NCBI GenBank assembly: GCA_033439795.1
Contig: JAUTDP010000011.1
Location: 2,170,001 to 2,234,000, forward strand
Direction of reading: 5' to 3'
Length of the DNA: 64,000 bases
Origin: Sordaria brevicollis
Lineage: Eukaryota > Ascomycota > Sordariomycetes > Sordariales > Sordariaceae
The translations under genes and the position numbers were made by a program. Numbering within the stretch: position 1 is the stretch's first letter; the number at the start of each line of letters is the position of its first letter. Below the pieces are notes generated by a model. That model had not been told where the DNA came from. It saw nothing but the letters and a program-made list of their open reading frames with translations, and ran no database searches. This document shows positions 50,753 to 62,135 of the stretch, in pieces.

Positions 50753-53320
50753 CTACTCTGTAAGGGTAGACTCGAGTGCAAGGACCTGGAAATCGCGAAT
50801 TAGTCAATCGTCCGGAGCCAACATGCCAGGAAAGGGAAAACATACAATGACTGTCCTGGACGGGATATACACATGGGTGCTGTTCTTGCGGTTGTTCCAA
50901 GGAAGATCCGAAGTGAAGAAGCGAGTGTTGGGATCAAGGCGGTTGAAGCCTCCGTGCTCCTTGGTATCCGAGTCGAGGACGATACGGTAGGTGCCCGCCT
51001 GCTCGATACCGATGCGGTAGTCGGTGAAGCTGTTGGTGTGGTGGAAGTTGAAGACGAATACCAAGCCGGCGCGCTCAAACACGATGACCTTGTCGCCCTC
51101 GTGCTTGAGAGAGATGTAGGCCTGTGGGGCGTGGAGCCAGCCGTACTTGTTCTCGCACAGGTTCATTGACCTGTCAAAGTTGTTGAGGAACTGGTAGCGC
51201 AAGAGGCCATCCTCGGTAAGGTTGAGCTGGCGTCTGGCGTACCAGAAAGAGTTCTGGTTGCCCTCACGAGGGAAGTCAAGCCACTCAGGGTGACCGAACT
51301 CGTTACCCTCGAAGTTGAGGTAACCCTCACCTCCCAGAGCGTGGGTGAGGAGACGGATCATCTTGTGCAAGGCCATACCACGGTCAATGACGGGGGTAAG
51401 AGGCGTAAGGACGGACATGTTGGTGTACAACTCGGCATCGCAGAGATGCATCATCAGGGTCTTGTCACCGACGAGCCTGTTTAACCGTTAGCTTGAGCTG
51501 AGACATGTTGCCATAGGTAGGTCACTTACGCTTGATCGTGAGACTCAGCATAGGCAATGGTCTTCTCGCCATGACGCCTGTTGGTCAGGGTCCAGGTGAT
51601 CGCGCCAATATCCCAGTCCTCGTCCTTCTTCTCCTTCAAGATCTTGATCCACATATCGGGAATGGCCATGGCAAGTCTGTAGTCGAAGCCAACTCCTCCT
51701 AGGGAGAGGGGAAGGCACAGAGCGGGCATGCCTGACACATCCTCGGCAACCGTGATGACGTCGGGGTAAAGGGCGTGAAGCATCTCATTGGCGAGCATGA
51801 GGTAAACAACAGCTTCCTCATCAACGTCAGGGCCGAAGTACTCGTGGTAGCCACCAGAGAAACCACTGTGTGCGGTGTTAGCAAAAGTCTAAATCTCATC
51901 GTTTGGCATTTGATACTTACGTTCCAATACCGTGGTGGTGGTAGAGCATGCTCGTTACACCATCGAATCTGAAGCCATCGAAAGAGTACTCGTCCATCCA
52001 GAACCTCAAGTTGCTGAGCAAGAACCTCATAACCTCGTGGTGACCGTAGTTGAAGAGCCTGCTGTCCCAGAGGTCGTGCTTGCCCCGGCCGCCACCGTGG
52101 AAGTACTGGTGATCGGTACCGTCAAACTCGTTCAAGCCGTCCAGAACATTCTTGGAGGCGTGACTGTGGACGACGTCGAGCAACACGGCAATTCCCATGG
52201 CGTGGGCGGTATCCACCAACTCCTTGAGATCCTCGGGCGGGCCGTATCTGCTGCTGGCGGCGAAGAAGCTGTTCACCTGGTAACCGAAACTGGCATAGTA
52301 GGCGTGCTCCATGATGGCCATGAGCTGGATGGCGTTGTATCCCAGGTTCTTGATGCGAGGGAGCATGTTCTTTGTGAACTCCTTGTAGGTAGCCACCTTG
52401 CACTCCGGGGACGAAATGCCAACGTGAGCCTCATAGATCCTAAGGCTCTCGGGCTTTGACGGCCTCTTGTGCTTGAATGTGTATTTCTCGGCTTGGGGAG
52501 GGTTCCAGAACCTCGCCTCGTATGCGGGCGAGACTGAGAGGTCTTGGGTGACATATTTGATCCATGCTGGCAGTCTGTCGACCCATTGGCCGTCGGGAAG
52601 TTCGAGGGTGATCTGTAGAAAGACAAGAATCAGTACGTTGTGACCCAATTGGCGTGGGATAGGCTGATTGTTCACGTACCTTGATCTTGGAGTGGTGGGG
52701 AATGGCTGGTTGCCCGGGGGCAGTGGGAGGAATTGTGATTTCAAAGACGCCGTACTCGTTCTTCTTCATGCGGTGCGCATTCCTGTCCCAGTTGTCTAGT
52801 GTTTGTCAGCTACAGCTTCTTGATTCTTGTTTCTCGCCATAACACTTACTGAATTCGCCGATGAGAGAGGCTTGTTTGGCGTTGGGCGCCCATTCTCTGT
52901 ATGTGATGCTGCTATCCTTGTTGACGTTCAAACCAAAGACCTCGGTACCCTGCAATCGTATGTGTCAGCGGTTTTGACAGCTTCAACAAGCACCGGGACA
53001 AAACGCAAGCTTATGACTGACCTTGCTGAACTTTTCCAAACCACCTTCTGTCTTGTTGATGGTATCGATCCACGACTGGGCTTTGGCATAGCGCCTCTTG
53101 AGAGTGTCCTTGAACGGCTCGAGCCAAGGGTCAATGCTTAAGACACCTGCATCTTTTGTATCAGCTTCTGGCACCAAATTGGTAGGTGGTGTACCTGCAT
53201 CCCCGAAAGGAATTGGGGAAAGAGGAGAGACATACCGGTGCCATCCTTAGGAATCCCGCTGTTGGCAACGGTGCCGCCGTTCACCAGCGTGTTGGAGGAG
53301 TTGTCTGAGATGTCGTTCAT
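50753..53320 (-). CDS. GLC3: 1,4-alpha-glucan (glycogen) branching enzyme
   Basis: Eight exons: 53320-53236, 53146-53022, 52949-52850, 52795-52680, 52612-51921, 51865-51530, 51476-50846 and 50785-50753, with introns of 53-89 nt. The product is 705 aa, normal for the eukaryotic enzyme. It cuts alpha-1,4-glucan and rejoins the chain in alpha-1,6 linkage during glycogen synthesis. It begins with a CBM48-type domain ([22 protein letters not shown]), then the GH13 barrel: DVVHSH at 288-293, FRFDGV with nucleophile D359, the acid/base E414 in AEDVSGMP, and H482-D483 in [11 protein letters not shown]. The last exon, only 33 nt, adds [10 protein letters not shown]. Without it, read-through of the intron would end in [12 protein letters not shown], so the spliced form is preferred (TATG donor context, CTAAT branch-like motif). 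Confidence 0.96.
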
Positions 53321-55306
53321 GTTGACAGCTGCTGTGAGGTTCTTTGGGTTGGTGTTAGGTGTAGAATGAGAACAGAAGCACGCCCAGAAACAAAGTCTAG
53401 AAGAGTGGAGGTGAAGCGATGGGTTTTAAGCGCTTGGAGGAGGATGGGGTGATATCAGGTACCACTCTAGTTCGCTCGTTTCTCGGAGCTTCTCTTCTAG
53501 TGCCCAATGGATACACACTTTTTTTGGTGTTTAAGTGGAATGGGAGGGATGTCGTAGAGGAGGGGACGGGAAGAGAGACAAGAGGTGGTAGTCAGGTAAG
53601 AGTTGGGTCGGAAGGTGCAAGTAACAGAGACTGCTCGCTTATTATAACGAAAACCCAATCACTCTCAACAGAACACCAATGTACAGTAGTGTAGCCCAAG
53701 ATAAGAGCAGATTGTCTCGAAGGCAAAAAATAAGATGGATGCAGTGAAGTCGTTGGAGGATGAGGATACTACTACCTTGGCTTTTGCTTGGGTTACGGGC
53801 AGGGGAGAGCGGAAAGAACCCTCTTTGCGTGCTAGATCCACGGCGATGACCCTCGATCTCTTTTCTTTCTCTTTTTTGACGAGTGCCCCGTTCGAGGATA
53901 GCCTCTCTGGTGTCACAGTTGAAGCAAGTCAGTTAGTCTGTTGGTAGTGTAGAGTAGCACTGTCTATGCTCTTTGACGTCTATAAAATCACCGAGTGGCG
54001 GCGAGAAGACATACGATTTGACGACAGGAGGAGGGGGGAAGCTTCAACAGATCTGGACATGAAGGGAACTGTTGACTGTTGATGAATGTGTCAATGAAGA
54101 CACACCCCTGGGGGGAAGCTATGCTTGATTACATCATGGGCTCTGGATGCAGGTTCAAAACCCAACTAACAAAAACCTAACCCAATCTTATTGCCTAGAG
54201 CCACCTATTTTTTCACTTCCCCTTGTTAGCTTCAAAGTCAGTGAAAAAGACCATCCTTTCTAGCCTCCAGTTTACCCCTGATCGGGTCTTTTTTTAACCT
54301 GCACGTTATCTGTCTTCTAGACGCAGGACAGGTCGCAGTCAGGTCGCTTTCTGTACGCCCGTTCACGCATGTATGTCATCTCATTCTGAAGAGTGGTTGG
54401 CAGCTGCTTCAACTGAACAGAGGCGGAAGCATGGTTGGGCTTCTGGGCGTTATTCCAGGCGTCCAAGGTCTGCGGCTTCGTTATCAGAAGCTGGCGAACT
54501 GGAGCTCGAGAGGTGGAGCTTCCCTTCGCTTCATGGAGGGGCCGGAGGGGCAACTGGAGGCAACTGGAGGGGCTAGAGGCTGGACTGAGGAGGGGAAGGA
54601 GCTTCCCTTTCCAATTCGGGTGCTTGCTGCCAGTCGACGGGCCTGAGAGCAGTCAGACACTGCAAGGCAGGACCTGGTCAGCTCAGCAGAGCATCAAGAT
54701 CTGGGCTTCATGCCGTCTGCCTGCCGGTTGTGCAGTGACAGCTGCTTGCCAGTGCAGGCGGGCCGATGCCTTACTATGTAACCCCCGGGCCATGTCTCCC
54801 CCGCATCTCCAAGGACGACCTCCGCATTCCGCATCATCAGTGTGCTCTCATTGCCTGCCCGTGCACCGCGTGGACGTGGAGGTGAGCACCCTTGCGGCCA
54901 TCGGCATCCGAGTCCTCCAGTCTTCCTCCTAACATCATTACCATACACCTCAACACACGTACACGTTGTTCTCCCTCTGCTTGGACGTGATTGGCGTCGC
55001 GACGGCTTCTTCGTCTTCTATTCTCTGTCCCTATTGGATCGCAAACATCATCACCGGACCTTGGGATGATGCATTGTATTGTCTGTAATTGAAAGCGCCC
55101 CCTTGTTCACTTCCTATTGTCGCATCTTCCCTTCACAACCGTGCCTCTACCTACAGTACCGCAGAACTATTCGGATCCGATCCCGCTCCTCGACAACTCT
55201 CCACAGCGTCCCCGAACTGCCACCTTCCGTTGGTTGACATCTCCCGTTCCATCGATTTCCCCTCGACTGTGACGAGCCTGGGCATGACTGCCATTCCGTC
55301 ATTATA
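53321..55306. other. Divergent intergenic region (2 kb)
   Basis: Holds the promoters of the branching enzyme (-) and the ClpX gene (+). Frames such as 54435-54932 are unbiased and lack domains. No element recognised with confidence. Confidence 0.5.
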
Positions 55307-57325
55307 ATGCTGGTCCTACCGAGGGCCGTTCGCCGTACCTCCTCCACCGCTGTGCCAATGTTCACCGCAAGAACTCTCGCATCGCAGCACCTTGCTCGAC
55401 TGCGATATATATCCTATTCGTCTCGCCTTTCCCTCTCTCCTCGTCGTTCTTCATCCCTCAACAACCAGGGCTTTACATCTAGCTATGATCCGAATCAGGA
55501 GAATGGCCGAGGCCCGATATTCTCCAACAAGGCCAGCTTTGGCGTCCCCCAATTCTACCCGCGAGATCTGAAGCGGCGCGTAGACGATTACGTGGTCGGC
55601 CAGGATCGCGCGAAAAAGACAATATGCTCCGTCATCTTCAACCATTACCAGAATATTCGCCGTCGTCAACATCACGAGATTCAGGACCAGCGCGCACGTG
55701 AAAAGTTGCAGCGACAAAGATATGCTCGAGATAATAGAGACAGAGACTTGCAGGATCGGGAAGGCTACAGTGGTAGTAGCCACAGGGACATACATCCTGT
55801 CGAAGGTGGGCGACGGCCATCTCTTGAACCCTGGCTTGACCCTCCCCCGAAGCCACGGCGACAATGGGCTGATAAGCGCATGCTTGAAGACGAGTTTCCG
55901 GGCCATCACGAGTCCGTTCTGGGGACACATCGTGACCTAGGCCGAGACCGCGACCGCGATCGTGACCATCATCATATGGTCGAAGACCACTTTGAGACGC
56001 CCTCTGTTGATGACTTTTACATCCCCGAGGACACCAATGCTCCTCAGCGCGTAAAGATTGACAAGAGTAACCTCTTGCTGATAGGACCAACTGGTGTGGG
56101 AAAGACGTATATCCTAGAGTGAGCGGGACTCTCCTCTTTTCCCCTGTGCTTTGCCCCTGTGTCGCATGCTTATTTGCTTTGTGCTAGAACCTTGAGTAAG
56201 AAGCTCAACGTGCCGTTCACGATAAGCGACTGTAACTCGTTCACCCAGGCCGGCTATATCGGACAAGACGTCGAAGCCTGCATCGAGCGCCTCCTGATCG
56301 AAGCGAACTACGACGTCAAGGCCGCCGAACATGGAATAGTCGTGCTGGATGAGTTTGACAAGATCGCAAGACGGGAAACTGTCAACGGGAGGGATGTTGG
56401 CGGTGAGGGTGTCCAGCAGGCTCTCCTGAAGCTTGTCGAGGGTACCAAGGTCACCGTCAATGTTAAGGATCATCGGTCGTCACGGCCGCCGCCGCCTCCC
56501 AATCTCAACATCTCGACACCCGGCTACGGACCTGCTAGCACCACGCCGTCTACAACGCCTGGAAAGGTTGAGCAGTACATCGTGGATACTAGCAACATAC
56601 TCTTTGTTTTCTGTGGTGCCTTTGTCGGGCTGGACAAGACTGTCCTCAGACGTGTCGCAAAGCCATCGATAGGCTTCGGCGCAGAAGTCAGAAACCACCG
56701 CAGCTCTTCCATAGGGGGCAGTCATGATGTTCTACCTCCCGAGCTGTACAGCCATTTACCACACCAGCCTCCGACGATGCCGGTAGATCTCTCAGGTGGA
56801 AGCCTGGCTTCTTCCGGCCATAATGGTTTCACTCCGCTCGACCTTGCGTCTCCAGCTGACCTTCAGGCCTTTGGCTTTATCCCTGAACTCATCGGCCGCC
56901 TGCACAACATTTGCGCACTCAGCCCGCTGTCTCTTGACGAGCTGTATCGTATTCTTACGGAGCCGCGCAACAGTCTCGTAGCGCAGTACACAGCGCTCTT
57001 TGAGACCTATCCTAGCAAGCTGTACTTCACTCGCAAGGCGCTGTACGCCATTGCCGAACGAGCGGCCAAGAACGAAACCGGCGCCAGAGGACTCAAAATG
57101 GAGATGGAGCGTGTATTGGCAGAGCCCATGTATGATGCGCCCATGCCATATGTTCTCATTACGGAGGGCTGCGTCAAGGGAACAGAGAAGGCTGGCTACT
57201 GGGGTAAGGACGGTAGGCTGGAACTGGAGAGGATGATGGCGGAGGAGGATCAGAAGGGTCTTGGACAGGGACCTGTAGAAGGAAGTTTCGAGAGGATGAG
57301 AGAGGCTGGGCAGAGTGGTGCTTGA
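55307..57325 (+). CDS. MCX1: Mitochondrial ClpX-type AAA+ unfoldase
   Basis: Exons 55307-56118 and 56188-57325 with a 69-nt intron (GTGAGC donor, TAG acceptor). The product is 649 aa. Residues 1-50 are basic and Ser/Thr-rich, a probable mitochondrial presequence. ClpX features are YPRDLKRRVDDYVVGQDRAKK, the Walker A motif GPTGVGKT (260-267), AGYIGQDVEACIERLL, the Walker B motif VVLDEFDK (322-329) and FIPELIGRLHNICAL. The bacterial N-terminal C4 zinc finger is absent, as in yeast Mcx1. A charged insertion at about residues 115-235 (Arg/Asp/His-rich) separates the start of the AAA module from Walker A, and a second Pro/Ser/Gly-rich stretch follows Walker B. Role from the family: ATP-driven unfolding in the matrix, with or without a ClpP partner. 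ClpP is not in this window. Confidence 0.93.
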
Positions 57326-58273
57326 TTTCGGTGATTGATCTAGGGTTCTTGTTATATGTCTGCTGCGCAGCTGCATGGGCTCATGGCTTGGTTCTTTCGA
57401 GTTTCCCTTTGCTTGGAGGCGTTGGTTTGGGAGGGAGGCTCACGGTTTACGGTACCGTCTCGCGACGGGGTTGACGGATGCACTGGTTGGCATGATGCCG
57501 GGAGTACAGCACGTAGGAACACGGTACATACGCATATGAAGGTTTTAATATAGCAATTGCATATCAGGAACGTGATGGTTGTTTCGAAGTCCATGCCTTT
57601 GGGCTGCCCATTCGCTGCCATGCATTCAGGTACATGCTCAGGCCCTGCTTGCCATTTCCCTAATCCGGTTTGAGAAATTCAGACCCAAGTCCTTTCCGTT
57701 GCCGCTATCTAAGCTCGACCATAATTGAAGCATAACATCACGAAATCACCAGAACTGTCGTCGTGATAGCCCCGGACAGCCTCGTCGTTCCCCGGATTGC
57801 ATCATAGGGTGGGACCGGCGTTATCGGAGGACTGATAAGCGCTTATCGGCCGAAGGAGGGGAAGAAAAGTTGAGACTCGGCCGGCCGAGTGGAGACTTCA
57901 ACCTCGAAGTAGTCAATCAGAAGCTCCGCTATCGTGACCCTCTTGTCCCTGCTCTGTCATCCGAGACGGCGCTCGCTTGAACAAACAGTCACATTCACAA
58001 AGGGTGTTGATAACATTCACTCCCAACTGACGAGCCAACTGTTTCTACGACGTTCCCGCCAGTGACCGAGTCATCTCGTACAACTACATCGGCCGACCAC
58101 CCTTCCTCCAAATCTCGACAGAGAGTCACAGCCAACTCGACACTGTCACGTCGTCGTCGACCGTTCGCTCTCTACTCCGACTACGAACCTACGACCTCAC
58201 GAGCCTACCTACGACTCAACCACCCAAGACCAATTAAGCCCAAGCCGCTGGGCCCTCCTACAAACCCTCGACA
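57326..58273. other. Intergenic region upstream of CIA1
   Basis: Same-strand gap. The short frame at 58062-58397 overlaps the CIA1 start out of phase and is Pro/Arg-rich, so it is treated as non-coding. No other element seen. Confidence 0.55.
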
Positions 58274-59647
58274 ATGGCGACCGAAACCTCAACCCCGGCC
58301 ACGGCCACAACCGCCGAAATCACCCCCCTCCCCGCCTTCTCTCCCGACCTCTACCAACGCGCCTGGGCCTCCATCCCTCACCCAACCTTACCCTTAATCG
58401 CCACCTGCCACGCCCACTCCGTCACCATCTTCTCGCTCTCCACCTTATCCAAACACTCCGTCCTGTCAGGAGGCCACACCCGCTCCGTCCGCACCGCGGC
58501 ATGGCAACCACCCCGCGGCGGGAAGAACCCTTCCAAAGAGACCAAACGGCTACGTCTGGTGACGGGAAGTTTTGATACCACGGCTGGGGTGTGGACTTGG
58601 GATCAGGGGAGGAGGGAGGAGAGGTTGGAACGGGAGGTCAGGCTACAGTCGGGACAAGAGGATACGAAGGAAGAGGAAGAGGAGGAAGATGAATGGGAAC
58701 TGACTTTGGTTCTGGAGGGGCATGAGAATGAGGTGAAGAGCGTTTCTTACAGTCCGTCGGGGCAGTACCTGGCTACTTGCTCCCGAGACAAGTCAGTGTG
58801 GATTTGGGAGGATGTTGGAAATCCTAATCCGTCGGAGGAAGATGAGGAGGTGGATGAAGATGAGTGGGAGACTGTTGCTGTACTGCAGGAACATGATGGT
58901 GATGTTAAAGCTGTGGCATGGTGTCCGGATGTTCCTGGCAGGAAGAGCAAGTATGCGCCTGCGAGGAGGTATGGGGATGATGTGCTTGCTAGCGCGAGTT
59001 ACGATAATACGGTGCGGTTGTGGAGGGAGGATGGAGATGGGGAGTGGGTGTGTGTGGCGGTTTTGGAGGGACATGAGGGCACGGTGTGGGGAGTTAGTTG
59101 GGAGCAGAAGCCGAGGGAGGGGGATAGGTTCCCGAGGTTGTTGAGTTGGGGTGCGGATGAGAGGATTAGGGTTTGGAGTCTTAAGGAGCCGGAGGAGGAA
59201 GAGGAACACCAAGGAGGAGAAGGAGGAGGGAATAACCCGTGGGGATTCGGTGTGCCGAATACCATGCGCCGCTCACTAAAGGAGGAGTGGGAGTGCACGG
59301 CTGTTTTGCCCAAGGTGCACAAGGGCGACGTTTACTCGGTTGCGTGGAGTAATGAGACGGGGTTGTTGGCTAGTGTGGGCAGTGATGGTGTTTTGGCACT
59401 TTATCAGGAGACCACCAAGGCCGAGGAGGACGTGGAGATGACGAATGGCGATGCGCCGACGACGCCTTCGGCTGGTGGCTGGAAGGTTCTCACCACCGTC
59501 AAGAGCGCTCATGGGCCGTACGAGATCAACCATATCACTTGGTGCAAGAGGTACGATGCGGGATCGGAACGCAAGAGCGAGGAGGAAATGCTGGTCACGA
59601 CGGGCGATGATGGTGTCGTTAAGCCTTGGCAGGTTAGGATACAATGA
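58274..59647 (+). CDS. CIA1: Cytosolic iron-sulfur assembly protein Cia1 (WD40)
   Basis: Single-exon gene, 457 aa. The sequence is a seven-bladed WD40 propeller. Blades are visible as LVTGSFDTTAGVWTWD, LEGHENEVKSVSYSPSGQYLATCSRDKSVWIWE (read in parts: LEGHENEVKSVSYSP and LATCSRDKSVWIWE), LQEHDGDVKAVAWCP, LASASYDNTVRLWRED, LEGHEGTVWGVSWE, LLSWGADERIRVWSL, VHKGDVYSVAWSNETGLLASVGSDG (in parts: VHKGDVYSVAWS and LLASVGSDG), and a final TTGDDGVVKPWQV. Order and blade spacing match Cia1/CIAO1, the docking subunit that hands Fe-S clusters to cytosolic and nuclear apoproteins. Acidic Glu/Asp-rich loops between blades 2-4 and near residues 280-305 make it longer than the yeast protein (330 aa). The N-terminal about 20 residues are Ala/Thr-rich. 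Confidence 0.92.
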   Translation: MATETSTPATATTAEITPLPAFSPDLYQRAWASIPHPTLPLIATCHAHSVTIFSLSTLSKHSVLSGGHTRSVRTAAWQPPRGGKNPSKETKRLRLVTGSFDTTAGVWTWDQGRREERLEREVRLQSGQEDTKEEEEEEDEWELTLVLEGHENEVKSVSYSPSGQYLATCSRDKSVWIWEDVGNPNPSEEDEEVDEDEWETVAVLQEHDGDVKAVAWCPDVPGRKSKYAPARRYGDDVLASASYDNTVRLWREDGDGEWVCVAVLEGHEGTVWGVSWEQKPREGDRFPRLLSWGADERIRVWSLKEPEEEEEHQGGEGGGNNPWGFGVPNTMRRSLKEEWECTAVLPKVHKGDVYSVAWSNETGLLASVGSDGVLALYQETTKAEEDVEMTNGDAPTTPSAGGWKVLTTVKSAHGPYEINHITWCKRYDAGSERKSEEEMLVTTGDDGVVKPWQVRIQ

Positions 59648-62135
59648 GTGGAAAGGGGTGTTGCGGAGGGCGGCTGTATTGCGTTTGAGTTGATACAAGG
59701 AGAACATTCTACAGGCAGAGGGAAAAAAGGCATCTAGCAAGGTTGCTATAGAATAGACGAGGACAAAGTCACCCAGTTGGTGTTATGATACCCCTATATA
59801 AAAATGGTATAGGAACCTTTACACACACACACGCAGCCTTTACATCACGGTCGTTAGCTGAGGTGACAAGATACTTTTACGTATGATGAGTCCACCACAC
59901 CGAATATACCCTACCCATGACCAGGACGTGACCTTCACATGTCTGTCTTTCCCTTCCTTCCCGCAACCCTCCACGGATCCGTCCGGCCGGGATCATACAC
60001 TAGACACCGACTTACACAGCAAAGACCTCAGCCACATACATACTTGTATATGATACAGTACCGTACATATCAGAATACAGACATGACTGCATACGAGAGT
60101 TACGGAGGGAAGCTTGTTTCGGATCGCCAGGGAAGCACGACTCGAACATGTCAAAGCTTCCAAAGTTTCCGTGTTGCTATTTCTGAGAAAGACCCCATCT
60201 TATTCCGGGCAACCGAGATTCGAGAAGGCCGTTCGATTGCACTGTGAAGGTACATTGAAACTCATCCTTTGATGTGAGCTGTCAAGTTGCTGGCAATGTC
60301 ATGAAAGTGTATAAAACTCGTGAGTCGGCCGTTCGTGATTGTGAAGCGAATGACATGAACGGTATTTATACATCTCTCAGAAGTGTTTTTTCAAGAGGCA
60401 CCATTGATCATGAACTATTAGCGTATAATTTGTGATATGGTAGACCTTCCTCTTTACTGATAGAAATTCCCATTCTCAACTTCATCGTTGACGGTAGTCA
60501 CGGAATGACGCCATTCCCAGTTTCACTCCAACTCTCCGGTGCGTTGATGCCGTTCTCACTGTTCCCAAAGTCAAAGCTCCAAAGCTTCCGTCCGGACTTC
60601 CAAGAGCTCCACCAAAAGTTCGGCGGTCGTTCGCCGAAGATTCCAAAGCTGTGGCTTGACTTCTCTCCTTCGAGACAGCACCGTATCAGTATACTGTACG
60701 GTGTACTTGCTTCATCTTTCTTGCGGCCTCGTTGCTTCTTGGCTCCCAAGAGCTTGCTTCAGAGGCTATGTGTTCATTTTGGAGGCTCTTCCTACCTTTT
60801 GGCCTCCCGCTCTAACTCCGCGATATCATCTATGTAAGAATGAACCAATAGCCATCATTCCTTTTTGCACGCTTTCATCCCTCTATCCCTCATAAAAACC
60901 ACACTATAAAACGGATTTATTAGTGGTTTCCAGGCGTCTGCTACCGCGGGCCTATGCCGTGGACGCTACCCATTTTCCGGCCTTGCGTTGGCTCCGTTGT
61001 TGGCGTTGTTGGCATTGTGGGCGGCGGTTGGCCGGACGCCCGGATGGATCCTCTTGGAGCAGGAGAAGGGAAGCGGCTCTTTCGGTGTTTGTCGGGGATT
61101 GACTTGTTTACTCCGCTCGGTACTCCGCCAAGTCCGTTGCGCTGCTTGCTCAACTTGCTGGTGTCGGAACCACCGGGTAATCCTCGCTCGGCCTTCGCTC
61201 GACGGAGTCGACGGTGTAGCTTCCCCACAAGATGGGGGTTTGAACCCCTCCTTTTCTTGAATCTGCCACTTTTGTCTTTTTGCCAAAATGTCGGCAGAGA
61301 AATCACCTTGGAAGGTCGTGCGTGGTGTTGGGGATGGAATTGATGATACTCTTGTGTTACGGTACGGTCCCGTGTATGGTAAGTTACACAAGCTTTCGTT
61401 GAAGCTTCCCAATTGCCAAGACACGGAGCTTCCCCTGCTCGCCCTACGGGCTGCGGCTGCTACCCCGTTATCAGGTATCAGTGCAGTGCAACTTCAATAT
61501 AGCTGCCTTATCAGTGCCATTGGGTTGTCGAGATATGGCATCTGTAGCTAGAGGTAGCAGTTGGGCAGGAAGACACGCGAATACCCTCAATCTTGAGTCA
61601 GGTCCGATCTGCGGACTGGAAGGTTAAGGATGATCTCTGGAGCTACCAGATTGTGCTGTCGGTTGCTCGACCCCCATTGTTGACCCCTATCCAAAAGATA
61701 AACAAGTCAACGAAAGTAAACAAAGCACATCACTTGAGAGTGCAAGATGAAAACCAAGATAAAGTATAAACAATCATCGAATGAATGTATTGTTTGTGCA
61801 AGGAGAGTAAATATTTGGTATCACATCCATTCATTATTTCCAAAAACCCAACAACCCAGGTATGCAGTGAACAGGAACCGAATACAGATACAATTATGAA
61901 CAAGAGAAAAACACCATCGAGCATTCGTTAGTAAAGGGAAAAGGAAGAAGAAAAAAGAATAACACCTTCCCATCCCGAAACCAATGAACACTTTCTATCC
62001 GCCCCGAAATCCCGTCCTTATGCACGCGCATACGTAATACACAGACCTAGGTCTCCGCCGTGTTGGTGGTTGTTTGACTTTTGCTGCTTCCCTTTTGTTT
62101 TGCTTTCATCATCGACGTCTCTTTTCGCGCACCCT
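59648..62135. other. Long convergent 3' intergenic region (2.5 kb)
   Basis: Between the stops of CIA1 and the 2-oxoglutarate dehydrogenase gene. It contains an AC-rich microsatellite near 59820-59833 and a 14-bp palindrome (GGGGTT-TG-AACCCC) near 61235-61248. Frames up to about 150 codons overlap in antisense, with no domain. No gene supported. Confidence 0.5.

Noticed and set aside
61226..61260. tRNA B-box-like word (GGTTTGAACCCC)
   Set aside because: No matching A box, anticodon stem or acceptor pairing around it; the word is a simple palindrome.
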